From Desulfurivibrionaceae bacterium (GTDB lineage Bacteria > Desulfobacterota > Desulfobulbia > Desulfobulbales > UBA5123), in contig JAQYVW010000003.1 in assembly GCA_030145325.1 (NCBI GenBank), positions 37,129-101,128 of the forward strand: a stretch of 64,000 nt of DNA, written 5' to 3'. Made by a program: the position numbers and the translations under genes. Position 1 is the stretch's first letter. Each line of letters begins with the position of its first letter. Below the pieces are notes generated by a model. That model saw only the letters and a program-made list of their open reading frames with translations, was not told the origin of the DNA and searched no databases. Positions 18,344-27,788 of the stretch are shown here, piece by piece.

Positions 18344-19486
18344 CTAAACAATATCCCCTTCTTTTATGTAGTGGTCATAATTGGTCAGATAGATATCTGC
18401 CAGGGTGAGAAAGGCGGTAATGATTAATGGCCCGTAGATAATCCCCATGAAGCCGAAAACATTCAGGCCGCCGAGAATGGCGAGGAAGACCAGCAGGGTG
18501 TGCATCTTGACCTGGGTGCCCACCATCTTCGGCTTGAGTATATATTCCACCGCAAAGGAAAGAACCATATAGAACAGTAGCATCATCATCCCGCCCATGA
18601 CTTGCCCCTTGATAAAGAGGAGAAGGGCGGTGGGGATCAGGATCAGGCCGATGCCAAAGATGGGTAGAAAGGCGAGAATGGCCATCATCCCGCCCCAGAG
18701 AACCGGCGAACCAAGGCCGAAGATGGCGAAGACCAGGCCGCCAATAACGCCCTGAAAGAGACCACAGACACCGTTGCCCAGTAAAACTGCCCAAGCGATC
18801 TCTTCGAATTTCGTGATCAGACGTCGTTCTTGGTCATCGGGTAGGGGGGAGAGGCGTAAGACGAAATCCACCAGGCGGTCATGATCAATGAGTAGAAAAA
18901 AGATGATTAGGATCATGATCATGAATTGAAATACGAAAACCATAACATTGGCCGCCCAGGAGCTGGCCTGGTTGTATAAGAAAAGGCCGACCTCCTTGGC
19001 CAGATCGGAAAGAACCTTGCTGATCCCGTCTGGGGCCAAAGTGATCCCGAAACCGTCCAAAAAATCGCGAACCCGCCCCAGCAAGGTGCTGCCATGGAGC
19101 AGATCCTTGAATTTCATTCCCAGATTGGCGCCTTTGCCCAGCAGGTAGAGGGCATACGCTTCCTGCGAAAGAGCGCCGACAAAAAAGATCAGGGGCAGGA
19201 AGACCAGGAAGATAATCAGCAGGCAGGTGATCAGCGAGGATAATCTTTCGGAAAAAAAATGTCGTAAAAAGGCATAAACCGGTTTGAAGATCCCGGCCAG
19301 CAGATAGGAAAGGACAAGGATGGCAAGAAAAGGCCAGAGTAGCCGTCCCACCAGCAGAACGGAGAGCAGGAAGATAAACATAAAATAACGGATAACCATG
19401 GGGCTTGGCGGCTGTTTTTCCATTTGTGAACTCGTTCGTTTAGTTAGGGGGTGGCGGGAGGCTCTGGGCCACTGGTTATAATCCAT
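18344..19486 (-). CDS. AI-2E family (PerM-like) transporter
   Basis: 380 aa at the longest start, with about seven or eight membrane segments: pairs near 27-70, 75-95 and 165-190, then C-terminal helices including GLFQGVIGGLVFAIFGLGSP, ILAFLPIFGIGLILIPTALLLF and VNVFGFMGIIYGPLIITAFL-like stretches. The conserved PerM/AI-2E region around FLPIFGIGLILIPTA and the late FGFMGIIYGPL motif support the family. Members export small solutes or signals, but the substrate here is unknown. ATGs at 19486 and 19423 (MEKQPPSPMVI) are both possible; neither has a clear ribosome site. Confidence 0.88.
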   Translation of the reverse strand: MDYNQWPRASRHPLTKRTSSQMEKQPPSPMVIRYFMFIFLLSVLLVGRLLWPFLAILVLSYLLAGIFKPVYAFLRHFFSERLSSLITCLLIIFLVFLPLIFFVGALSQEAYALYLLGKGANLGMKFKDLLHGSTLLGRVRDFLDGFGITLAPDGISKVLSDLAKEVGLFLYNQASSWAANVMVFVFQFMIMILIIFFLLIDHDRLVDFVLRLSPLPDDQERRLITKFEEIAWAVLLGNGVCGLFQGVIGGLVFAIFGLGSPVLWGGMMAILAFLPIFGIGLILIPTALLLFIKGQVMGGMMMLLFYMVLSFAVEYILKPKMVGTQVKMHTLLVFLAILGGLNVFGFMGIIYGPLIITAFLTLADIYLTNYDHYIKEGDIV

Positions 19487-19678
19487 TTTAAACTAACATA
19501 GATAAGGATTTTTTCTCCATGATGTTTTTAGCAAACTCGCCTTGGGGTCGGGAAAAAACTATTTCAAAGGTATCTGTTTTCGGCTATAAAAAATTTGCTA
19601 GGCGAATATGAATCCACGCGGACAGATCACCGATCCTTATTGGCATGGGTTCGTCTGTTTGTTTTGTAAGGAGAAAGT

Positions 19679-20743
19679 ATGGAGATCCAATTAGAAATCG
19701 TACCAGAGAGCGAACGGAAGGCAAAACCGGATGCCGCCTTGGGATTTGGTCGGCATATGGCGGACCATATGTTCGTGATGAGCTGGGATGAGGCGCAGGG
19801 GTGGCATGATGCGGCGATCAAGAAATATGCCGATTTTTCCCTAGACCCTGCCGCCATGGTTCTTCATTACGGGCAGGCAATATTTGAAGGGATGAAAGCT
19901 TTTCGCGGTCGCGATGGCCGTATTCATCTGTTTAGGCCCACCGCCAATTTTGCGCGGATGAATAAATCTGCGCAGCGGATGTGTATGCCGCAGATTCCAG
20001 AAGATGAGGTCATGAAAGGGTTACGGATGCTCCTTGAGGCCGACGCTGACTGGATTCCTGACGAGCATGGCTCATCACTATATATCCGCCCAACCATGAT
20101 CGCTACTGAGGCCGGGCTGGGGGTGCGTCCCTCTAATCAGTATCTCTTCTACATTATAACTTGTCCGGTGGGTGCCTATTACCCTGAAGGATTTGATCCG
20201 GTAAAGATATTTGTCACTGATAAATATGTGCGGGCGGTGCCCGGTGGGGTGGGGGCGGCCAAAACTGCCGGTAACTATGCCGCCAGTATTATGGCGGCGG
20301 TGGAGGCCCAAAAGGCTGGCTACACGCAGGTCCTCTGGCTGGACGCAGTGGAACGTAAGTATGTCGAAGAAGTGGGAACCATGAACATCTTCTTCGTTAT
20401 TGGTGACGAGGTGGTAACCCCGCCCCTTACCGGCTCTATCCTGCCTGGGATTACCCGGCAGTCGGTGATGCAGATCCTCGAAGATTGGGGGCTGCGGGTG
20501 GTGGAGCGACCAATCGCCATCGAAGAGGTGTTTGCCGCCACCGAGAATGGTCAGCTTTCCGAGATCTTCGGAACCGGCACCGCCGCCGGAATTTCCCCGG
20601 TGGGCGCCCTGCACTATAATGACCGTGATTGCACCATTAACGGTGGTTGTACTGGCCAGTTATCGCAGCGGTTGTTTGATCATCTGCAAGGCATTCAGTA
20701 CGGAGAGATGGAAGATTCGCACGGTTGGGTGGAAAACATATAG
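19679..20743 (+). CDS. ilvE: Branched-chain amino acid aminotransferase
   Basis: PLP-dependent class IV aminotransferase acting in the last step of Leu/Ile/Val synthesis or the first step of their degradation. 354 aa, class II BCAT length. Motifs: LHYGQAIFEGMKAFRG near residue 60, IRPTMIATEAGLGVRPS, the PLP lysine region GGVGAAKTAGNYAAS (about 185-199), EEVGTMNIFFV, and the C-terminal GTGTAAGISPVG. TAAGGAG lies just before the ATG. Monocistronic, followed by a terminator. Confidence 0.95.
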   Translation: MEIQLEIVPESERKAKPDAALGFGRHMADHMFVMSWDEAQGWHDAAIKKYADFSLDPAAMVLHYGQAIFEGMKAFRGRDGRIHLFRPTANFARMNKSAQRMCMPQIPEDEVMKGLRMLLEADADWIPDEHGSSLYIRPTMIATEAGLGVRPSNQYLFYIITCPVGAYYPEGFDPVKIFVTDKYVRAVPGGVGAAKTAGNYAASIMAAVEAQKAGYTQVLWLDAVERKYVEEVGTMNIFFVIGDEVVTPPLTGSILPGITRQSVMQILEDWGLRVVERPIAIEEVFAATENGQLSEIFGTGTAAGISPVGALHYNDRDCTINGGCTGQLSQRLFDHLQGIQYGEMEDSHGWVENI

Positions 20744-20823
20744 GTTCTCCCAGCGGAAAAAATCATCATTGGGCAGCAGTTTCCGCCTCCCCGGTGGTTG
20801 CCGTGAAGTTAATTTACGGTAGC

Positions 20824-20861
20824 GGGCAAGGGAGGTTGGCGCTGTTGCCCTTGTTTTTTTT
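20824..20861 (+). terminator. Intrinsic terminator after ilvE
   Basis: Stem CAAGGG / CCCTTG (with alternative GGGCAA / TTGCCC) followed directly by eight T. The rest of the 307-bp gap up to groES shows no CIRCE element; a CTTGAATTT stretch near 20932 is only a weak heat-shock -35 candidate. Confidence 0.7.
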
Positions 20862-21050
20862 ATCCATCGCCTTGATTTTTTAAAATGCCGTCACTATTGT
20901 TTTGCGCAGTCGACATTCAAGGCGGTTCAGTCTTGAATTTCCAACAAGTTATTTATGGACAGTAGACAAGGTGGTGGACCTTGGGACAATTATTTGTTGC
21001 CAGGGCCGATTGCTTAAACGAAACATTTACTTAGAAGATGGAGGCAGTAC

Positions 21051-21338
21051 ATGAACATTCGTCCGTTGAATGACCGTATCCTGGTCAAAAGGATTGAAGA
21101 GGAAACAACCAGCAAGGGCGGCATCATCATCCCTGACTCGGCCAAAGAAAAACCTGCTGAGGGCAAGATTGTTGCCGTGGGTAAAGGTCGGACCAGTGAT
21201 CGTGGAGACTTGATCCCCATGCAGGTAAAAGTTGGCGATCTCGTTCTGTTCAGCAAATACGGCGGCAGCGACGTTAAACTTGACGGCGAAGACTTCCTGA
21301 TCATGCGTGAGGATGATATCCTCGGCGTTCTTGAATAG
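21051..21338 (+). CDS. groES: Co-chaperonin GroES
   Basis: 95 aa, the standard length. Starts [21 protein letters not shown]; mobile-loop region [56 protein letters not shown] at the end. Forms the heptameric lid of GroEL in the cytoplasm. AGATGGAGG precedes the ATG. groEL follows 101 bp later in the usual operon. Confidence 0.98.
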   Translation: MNIRPLNDRILVKRIEEETTSKGGIIIPDSAKEKPAEGKIVAVGKGRTSDRGDLIPMQVKVGDLVLFSKYGGSDVKLDGEDFLIMREDDILGVLE

Positions 21339-21409
21339 ACATACGTAAAATATAACTACGGATAGCCTGGTCGCTGCAAGGTGGCGGCTCTCTTTGTCAT
21401 TTAAGCTAA

Positions 21410-23098
<1,689 letters not shown>

Positions 23099-23137
23099 TA
23101 AAAGCCCCCGGCCCTGCGCCGAGTGTTGTGGTGTAAA

Positions 23138-23173
23138 AAAGAGGGGTTTGCGTGATATCGCAAACCCCTCTTT
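23138..23173 (+). terminator. groESL intrinsic terminator
   Basis: 15-bp stem AAAGAGGGGTTTGCG / CGCAAACCCCTCTTT with a 6-nt loop, T-rich on exit. Confidence 0.9.
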
Positions 23174-23273
23174 CTTGTAAGGCATGGTTGGTCTGCTGAT
23201 ATGTTGGTTAATTTGCCAATTTTCTGTTGACAAGGAGCGCAAAATTTAACATATAAAGCTCTCATTTTCCAAT

Positions 23274-23350
23274 GGCGATGTAGCTCAGCTGGTTAGAGCA
23301 TACGGCTCATATCCGTAGTGTCCGGGGTTCAAGTCCCTGCATCGCCACCA
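23274..23350 (+). tRNA. tRNA with CAT anticodon (Met, elongator type)
   Basis: 77 nt with encoded CCA. Acceptor GGCGATG / CATCGCC; D-arm AGCTCAGCTGGTTAGAGC; anticodon stem-loop TACGG-CTCATAT-CCGTA; T-arm TCCGGGGTTCAAGTCCCTG with a slightly imperfect stem. CAT could also be the lysidine-modified tRNA-Ile2; the acceptor G1-C72 pair excludes initiator type. Its 3' end is the start of the direct repeat that bounds the mini-island. Confidence 0.93.
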
Positions 23351-23425
23351 GATTACAATCCGGCCTTTGTCCGGTTTATATATTAAGCCCGCTTTCCTTT
23401 ATGGATTGCGGGCTTTTTTTGCGTT
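23328..23425. repeat. att-like direct repeat, left copy (tRNA 3' end plus terminator)
   Basis: Runs from TTCAAG in the tRNA T-arm through the tRNA terminator to GCGTT. It matches 25634-25730 almost completely over its last ~75 bp and partly within the tRNA end. The AAGCCCGC / GCGGGCTT hairpin at 23385-23415 with T7 is the tRNA's working terminator. This is the layout left by site-specific integration into a tRNA 3' end. Confidence 0.85.
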
Positions 23426-23456
23426 TGGGGTAGTCCGAGGAAATGTGTTGTAATCC

Positions 23457-23493
23457 GGGGGTAACAGGAGGAACGCGTTCGGAAGTTACCCCC
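23457..23493. repeat. GGGGGTAAC inverted repeat near the left island edge
   Basis: GGGGGTAAC (23457-23465) and GTTACCCCC (23485-23493) form a 9-bp perfect inverted repeat; a third copy of GGGGGTAAC lies at 25572-25580 near the right edge. It may be a remnant of an integrase or excisionase binding region. The rest of 23494-23810 contains no supported gene. Confidence 0.5.
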
Positions 23494-23810
23494 AATGTGG
23501 TGGTTTCTTAGCTCTGACGTGGCTTCCCGCCTTATCCTTTACTTGCATTGCGTTGGTGACTGGCATACAGTAAGTTGTCTGCAACGTCTCAGCGGAGGAA
23601 ATTGGCAATATTCCGTTGGTATTGGCAGAAAAGTGGTGAAAATAATATGACTTTGGTGTAGCTTTTCTTGCATTCATGTGCAAGTGAGTGGTCATTCATT
23701 TGCTATAATATTAGGTGCGTCTTAAGGTTTAGCGGTGCTTTCGTCGTATAACGTATGTTTTTTATTATGCAGCGCGCGATAATAATATAGTTAGCACCAA
23801 GGGGGGCGGA

Positions 23811-24095
23811 ATGGAACTTATTAAAGCTGTTTTGGTTTGTGCGGTTGGGGTCATAACTGTTACCTCTATCGCTGTTGGGTTAAAGATTCTTTTTTCCGAC
23901 ACAAACGAATACAATAGAAATAAGCGTAAAACGGGTAGTTGGTTAAACCCCATCATGGGAACCGTGCGGACGTCTCCCGAGGGGATTGGGAGAGACCATA
24001 GCATTTCGGCTGGTTTGGCTGTGAATGTAAGAACTGATACTTGGGTTGAGCAAGGTAAGCTTAGCGACGAGGCTATTGACGCAATTCTTACATGA
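23811..24095 (+). CDS. Unknown small protein with N-terminal membrane helix
   Basis: 94 aa, not recognised. One hydrophobic segment (about residues 5-29, LIKAVLVCAVGVITVTSIAVG), then a basic stretch (NRNKRKTGSWLNP) that predicts the C-terminus in the cytoplasm, then a polar tail ending LSDEAIDAILT. AAGGGGGGCGGA precedes the ATG as a good ribosome site. First of two genes in the tRNA-bounded mini-island, and separated from the second by a terminator-like hairpin. A helper or regulator of the larger membrane protein is only a guess. Confidence 0.65.
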   Translation: MELIKAVLVCAVGVITVTSIAVGLKILFSDTNEYNRNKRKTGSWLNPIMGTVRTSPEGIGRDHSISAGLAVNVRTDTWVEQGKLSDEAIDAILT

Positions 24096-24124
24096 GTTGA
24101 GCTGCAGCCACGGTGTTTTCTATT

Positions 24125-24160
24125 GCACATGCGCGTTTTTGTCGCATGTGCTTTTTTTTG
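24125..24160 (+). terminator. Intrinsic terminator between the two island genes
   Basis: 9-bp stem GCACATGCG / CGCATGTGC followed by eight T. It would make transcription of the downstream gene partial or independent. Confidence 0.85.
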
Positions 24161-24185
24161 TCTTTTGTAGGTGAAGGTTTCTCGA

Positions 24186-25442
24186 ATGGCTATTGTGTAT
24201 AAGGGTTGGATGCCGACCGTTGCGGGCAAGTTGTCGTTTAGCCTAATTGGTGAAACTACGGAAAATGGGCCTGCGGTATCAGTAAACAGAGCAGATGCCG
24301 CCCATAGGTATATTGTAAGTTACCAAAATAGAAATTTGAATGATTCAGTATTGCCAAGATGGCTTTCTAGGGTTCTCGTCAAATATCGTGGTTCGTTTAA
24401 TTTTGTGTGCGTGGGGAGGTCATCTAATGCCATAGATGACCCTGGTGAATTATCAGGAAGCCTGATGGTTTTCAGGGTGAGAGGGGGTTGGCTAAAAGCA
24501 GAGCGGGAAATTAGGTATTCTCAACAAATGCTAGCTGGAATAGACATATCTCAATTTGGTTTGTTTCCAAGATTTGATTGTTGTTTTGGGTCTGCCATAG
24601 ATAAGATAAAGAGAGAGGCACCTTTCTGGGTTGATTTTAAACTGCACCGTGATGGAGTTGTTGAGATTTACTTGCATGATGATATTGAGAAGTCTTCAGG
24701 AGGTGTCAATTATCCACCTTCTCCTGTTCAAGTGGAAAGAATAAAAGATACAATCGCAGCGCAATGTTTTTATTTTCTAAGGGACTTGACTCACCGGCAT
24801 CAACATCATTCTCCAAAAACTGATACGCTTATGGACTTGTATCGGTGCGACAATGAGATTGACTGGAGAAGTGAGTCTTTGCGCGTATTGTATAGAAAGA
24901 TATTAGATTTCAAGAGGATCAGAAAGGATGAGGTGTATTGCTCGTCACTTGGGTTGTTGATTTATGCGAAATCGTTCAGGTATATATCGAAAGATTTGCT
25001 TGGTAAGACTATTTTTCCATCTATAAACGACAAGTTGTTAGAGGAGTCAATAAAGGCTTCGCAGGTGTCTACAAACAATAGTCTCCAACAGAGTATTAAG
25101 AATTACGACAGGACAAGGAACGTTACTATAGGTGTTCTCGGGTTGTATTTGTCGCTCACAAGTTTGGTAAAGTTGACCGACAAAAAAATTCCCATAGCAG
25201 ATGACAGCATGCTTTTGTGGCTTGCTGAAATAACAGTCAGGAACCCTTTTATTTCAATAGCCTTTGCGGTGTGTGGTATTTATTCATACCTTACCGCTAA
25301 AGATGTTGTTTCTTACGGTCGCTTTAAAATAGTTCGGAGCCTCCTGAGATTTTTGCAGCCATTGCCGAAGGTGTGGAACGTTTTTTTTTGGTTCTTCGCG
25401 GCGACTGCTGGGGGAGTTGTAATTGCTCATTTAATTAAATAG
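24186..25442 (+). CDS. Unknown protein, soluble domain plus three C-terminal membrane helices
   Basis: About 418 aa, not recognised. The ATG at 24186 (MAIVYKGWMP) is chosen because GAAGG lies 8 bp before it; an in-frame GTG at 24171 has no ribosome site. Residues 1-310 are soluble, with a His-rich motif near 200 (RDLTHRHQHHSPKTDTL) that could bind metal. Three hydrophobic helices follow: VTIGVLGLYLSLTSLV, FISIAFAVCGIYSYL and VFFWFFAATAGGVVIAHLI. The layout, cytosolic sensor/enzyme part plus membrane pore-like part, recalls membrane effectors of defence systems, but no homology was seen. Base composition is AT-richer than the neighbours, consistent with transfer. Confidence 0.7.
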   Translation: MAIVYKGWMPTVAGKLSFSLIGETTENGPAVSVNRADAAHRYIVSYQNRNLNDSVLPRWLSRVLVKYRGSFNFVCVGRSSNAIDDPGELSGSLMVFRVRGGWLKAEREIRYSQQMLAGIDISQFGLFPRFDCCFGSAIDKIKREAPFWVDFKLHRDGVVEIYLHDDIEKSSGGVNYPPSPVQVERIKDTIAAQCFYFLRDLTHRHQHHSPKTDTLMDLYRCDNEIDWRSESLRVLYRKILDFKRIRKDEVYCSSLGLLIYAKSFRYISKDLLGKTIFPSINDKLLEESIKASQVSTNNSLQQSIKNYDRTRNVTIGVLGLYLSLTSLVKLTDKKIPIADDSMLLWLAEITVRNPFISIAFAVCGIYSYLTAKDVVSYGRFKIVRSLLRFLQPLPKVWNVFFWFFAATAGGVVIAHLIK

Positions 25443-25633
25443 TTTGTTTGGTTGCAGTCGTAAGGTTCTAGCGAAATCAGAGACGGAATATTTTCAACAT
25501 TAAAGGTCAGCAAGCGCCGATTTCCCGAGGTAGTTTAAGTTTGTCCAGCAATAAAAATTGGGGATAACTTTGGGGGTAACCGAGTTTTTTGAATATTGAA
25601 ATATCGTTTTGTTTCGACCCGTTGACCTAATGA

Positions 25634-25730
25634 TTCAAGGGACTGCAGCCCACTAGATAACAATCCGGTCTTTGTCCGGTTTATATATTAAGCCCGCTTT
25701 CCTTTATGGATTGCGTGCTTTTTTTGCGTT
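25634..25730. repeat. att-like direct repeat, right copy
   Basis: Copy of 23328-23425. The tRNA-derived start is degenerate (TTCAAGGGACTGCAG then CCCACTAGATAAC); from AATCCGG onward it is nearly identical. One change in the hairpin (GCGTGC for GCGGGC) weakens the terminator. It closes the mini-island. The rest of 25443-25874 holds only a GGGGGTAAC copy (25572) and no supported gene. Confidence 0.85.
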
Positions 25731-25874
25731 CTGGGGTTCGGGTAAGCAGATTTGATCCTTCATTAGAAGGAGCTCCGCAGGCTCTACCCAAAGAGCCGTT
25801 GACATCGCCAATAGATGAATAATTAGGGTGATTGCCGGTACTTCTAGTCGATAAAGTGTTGATGGAGCAATTGT

Positions 25875-26057
25875 TTATCTTGAACGTTCCAGGTGATCCT
25901 TTTTTTTCAGTAATACCCAGAAAGCATGTGCCATGCCTGGCAACCATCCCAGCAGGGTAAGAATTATATTGAGCATTAATTTCCAACCGAATCCTACTTC
26001 CATGAAGACGACTAGGGGTGGGAGGATGATGGCGAGTAAGACACGAAGCAAGGTCAT
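25875..26057 (-). CDS. Pmp3/YqaE (UPF0057) small membrane protein
   Basis: 60 aa with two membrane helices: LLRVLLAIILPPLVVFMEVG, where the PPL(A/V)V core is the family signature, and LMLNIILTLLGWLPGMAHAFWVL. The basic tail is KKKDHLERSR. Members are stress-linked membrane proteins that influence membrane potential and ion leakage. Monocistronic, just outside the island's right repeat. Confidence 0.92.
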   Translation of the reverse strand: MTLLRVLLAIILPPLVVFMEVGFGWKLMLNIILTLLGWLPGMAHAFWVLLKKKDHLERSR

Positions 26058-26240
26058 GGTAATGGTTTCCTTATGGGCTATGGGACTGTAAAGTTAGTGG
26101 TACCAGCACATATATTCTTCAAAAAGAATGGCATGGTTGGCGGTGAAAAGCAATGGGATTTCGGGGTTGGCGGTAGAGACAAAAAAGGCCATCTCGCGTA
26201 TTTTAGCAGCCAACCTCTCCTCGGGACTGGGCCACCTCTT

Positions 26241-27308
26241 TCAGCGATGGGAGCGGATAGGTAAACGAATGATGAAGGTGGAGCCCTGCCCCTTTTTGCT
26301 TTCCACCGCGATCATGCCGTTATGGTTCTGGACGGTGCGTAGGGCGAAGGTGAGGCCAAGACCTGGGCCATGGGTCTTGGAGGTGAAGAAGGGATCGTAG
26401 ATGCTCTTGATCTTTTCGTGGCTGATCCCGCAGCCGCTGTCGGTGATCCTGATTTCCAGGAAGTCGTTATTGCTGACCCTGGTTTTCACGGTCAGGTGTT
26501 GGGGTGGTTCGGTCATGGCTTCCATACCGTTTTCGATGATGTTGAAAAGGGCGCGGGAGAAGTTTTCTCGATCCACGGCGATGGGGGGCGGATTTTCCAT
26601 CAGGTCGAGGTTTATCATCACCTCATGGGTATGGATCTTCTCGGTAAACAGGGCAATGGTTTCTTTGATTAGTTGGTGCAGGTCAAGGGGTTGCTGGAAG
26701 GCCAAAGAGGCCCCCTTTAATTGGAGGAGTTCGGTGACCATTCGTTCCAGGGTGGCGACGTTTTGTAAGATGATTTCCATGGCGGGGCGGTTGGGATCAT
26801 CATCGGCCATATTCTTGACCACCCGCCGGGCAAAGCCGCCGATGGCCACCAAGGGATTGCGTACCTCGTGGGAGACCTCGTCCACCATCTGGTCGAGAGC
26901 CTCGCTTTTCTCCTTTTTGGCCATTTCAACGCTGGCGTTTTTTTTGTTGAGCAGGGAGCGTACCCTGGCCGCAAGCTCTTTGTAGTCAAAGGGCTTGGTG
27001 ATATAGTCGTCAGCGCCGGTATCCAGCCCCTCCACCTTGTCCGCCACCTCGCTCTTGGCGGTAAGCATCAGGATGGGCAGATGCCTGGTGGCCGGGTCGT
27101 TGCGCAGTTGTCGGCATACCGAGATGCCGTCCAGCTTGGGCATCATCACGTCAAGAATCAGCAGATCCGGTGGGTTCTCGGCAACCTTGACCAGCGCTTC
27201 TTCACCGTCATAGGCTTCTTCTGTTTCGTAGCCTTCGGCCCGGAAACGTTTGCGGAGCAGTTCCACGATGTCCACGGTGTCGTCGACGATGAGTATCTTT
27301 TCCTTCAT
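26241..27308 (-). CDS. Response regulator-histidine kinase fusion (REC-HisKA-HATPase)
   Basis: 355 aa, cytoplasmic. N-terminal receiver (residues 1-120) with KILIVDDTVDI, phospho-Asp in LLILDVMMPKLDG and the late Lys in YITKPFDYKEL. A short coiled linker follows, then the dimerisation/phospho-His box MVDEVSHEVRNPLVAIGGF (about 150) and an ATPase domain with N-box FNIIENGMEAM, G1 TDSGCGIS and G2 GPGLGLTFALR. Last gene of the four-gene cytochrome/kinase operon, starting 6 bp after the response regulator. A phosphorelay among the operon's proteins is likely. Confidence 0.93.
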   Translation of the reverse strand: MKEKILIVDDTVDIVELLRKRFRAEGYETEEAYDGEEALVKVAENPPDLLILDVMMPKLDGISVCRQLRNDPATRHLPILMLTAKSEVADKVEGLDTGADDYITKPFDYKELAARVRSLLNKKNASVEMAKKEKSEALDQMVDEVSHEVRNPLVAIGGFARRVVKNMADDDPNRPAMEIILQNVATLERMVTELLQLKGASLAFQQPLDLHQLIKETIALFTEKIHTHEVMINLDLMENPPPIAVDRENFSRALFNIIENGMEAMTEPPQHLTVKTRVSNNDFLEIRITDSGCGISHEKIKSIYDPFFTSKTHGPGLGLTFALRTVQNHNGMIAVESKKGQGSTFIIRLPIRSHR

Positions 27309-27314
27309 CTGCGT

Positions 27315-27701
27315 TTATCCATTGAGGTGGCTGGCGACTTGTGCCGGCAGTTCCCGGATGTTAATGGGTTTGGCAATGTAATCGCAGCAACCGGCGGCCA
27401 GCGCTTTTTCTCGGTCTCCGCGCATGGCGTGGGCGGTGAGGGCGATGATCGGGGTGGCACTGAATTCCACCATGGCATGTAGTTGCCGGGTGGCCTCCAT
27501 GCCGTCGATCTTGGGCAGGGAGATATCCATCAGAATCAGATCTGGCCGTTCGGCCTTGGCCTGGTCTATGGCATCCTCACCGTCAATGGCCTCGCAGGTG
27601 CGATAGCCCTGCCGTTGGAGGATCTTTACCACCAGTTCTCGGTTGTCGCGATTATCGTCAACGATCAAAATTTTCCTGCCGTTCTCCTCTGTTGTGGGCA
27701 T
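27315..27701 (-). CDS. Single-domain response regulator
   Basis: 128 aa from the ATG at 27701 (MPTTEENGRK), chosen because GGAG lies 7 bp upstream. Receiver only: KILIVDDNRDNRELV, phospho-Asp in LILMDISLPKIDG, Thr in IIALTAHAM and Lys in YIAKPINI. It has no output domain, so it probably shuttles phosphate or acts by protein contact. It lies between the haem-motif hybrid kinase (87 bp upstream) and the REC-kinase (6 bp downstream). Confidence 0.93.
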   Translation of the reverse strand: MPTTEENGRKILIVDDNRDNRELVVKILQRQGYRTCEAIDGEDAIDQAKAERPDLILMDISLPKIDGMEATRQLHAMVEFSATPIIALTAHAMRGDREKALAAGCCDYIAKPINIRELPAQVASHLNG

Positions 27702-27788
27702 TGAGATACTCCATTGGCAATTGGGCAAAGTTTAAACGGCCATGGTGCTGTGGGCCGACGGGATCGGGGTTCGCAACTGGGCTTGAAT

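Noticed and set aside
17998..18351. 117-codon reverse-strand frame upstream of the transposase
   Set aside because: Its end is the 27-bp tandem repeat read as protein (repeated RQTGVRLDL) and the rest shows no domain.
20870..21050. CIRCE/HrcA operator before groES
   Set aside because: No TTAGCACTC-N9-GAGTGCTAA inverted repeat was found in the gap.
23274..23350. Initiator tRNA-Met
   Set aside because: It has a G-C first acceptor pair and lacks the three G-C pairs of the initiator anticodon stem; elongator Met or tRNA-Ile2 remain.
23486..23695. 69-codon reverse frame at the left edge of the mini-island, considered as an integrase remnant
   Set aside because: No integrase motif (no R-H-R-Y residues) could be read from it.
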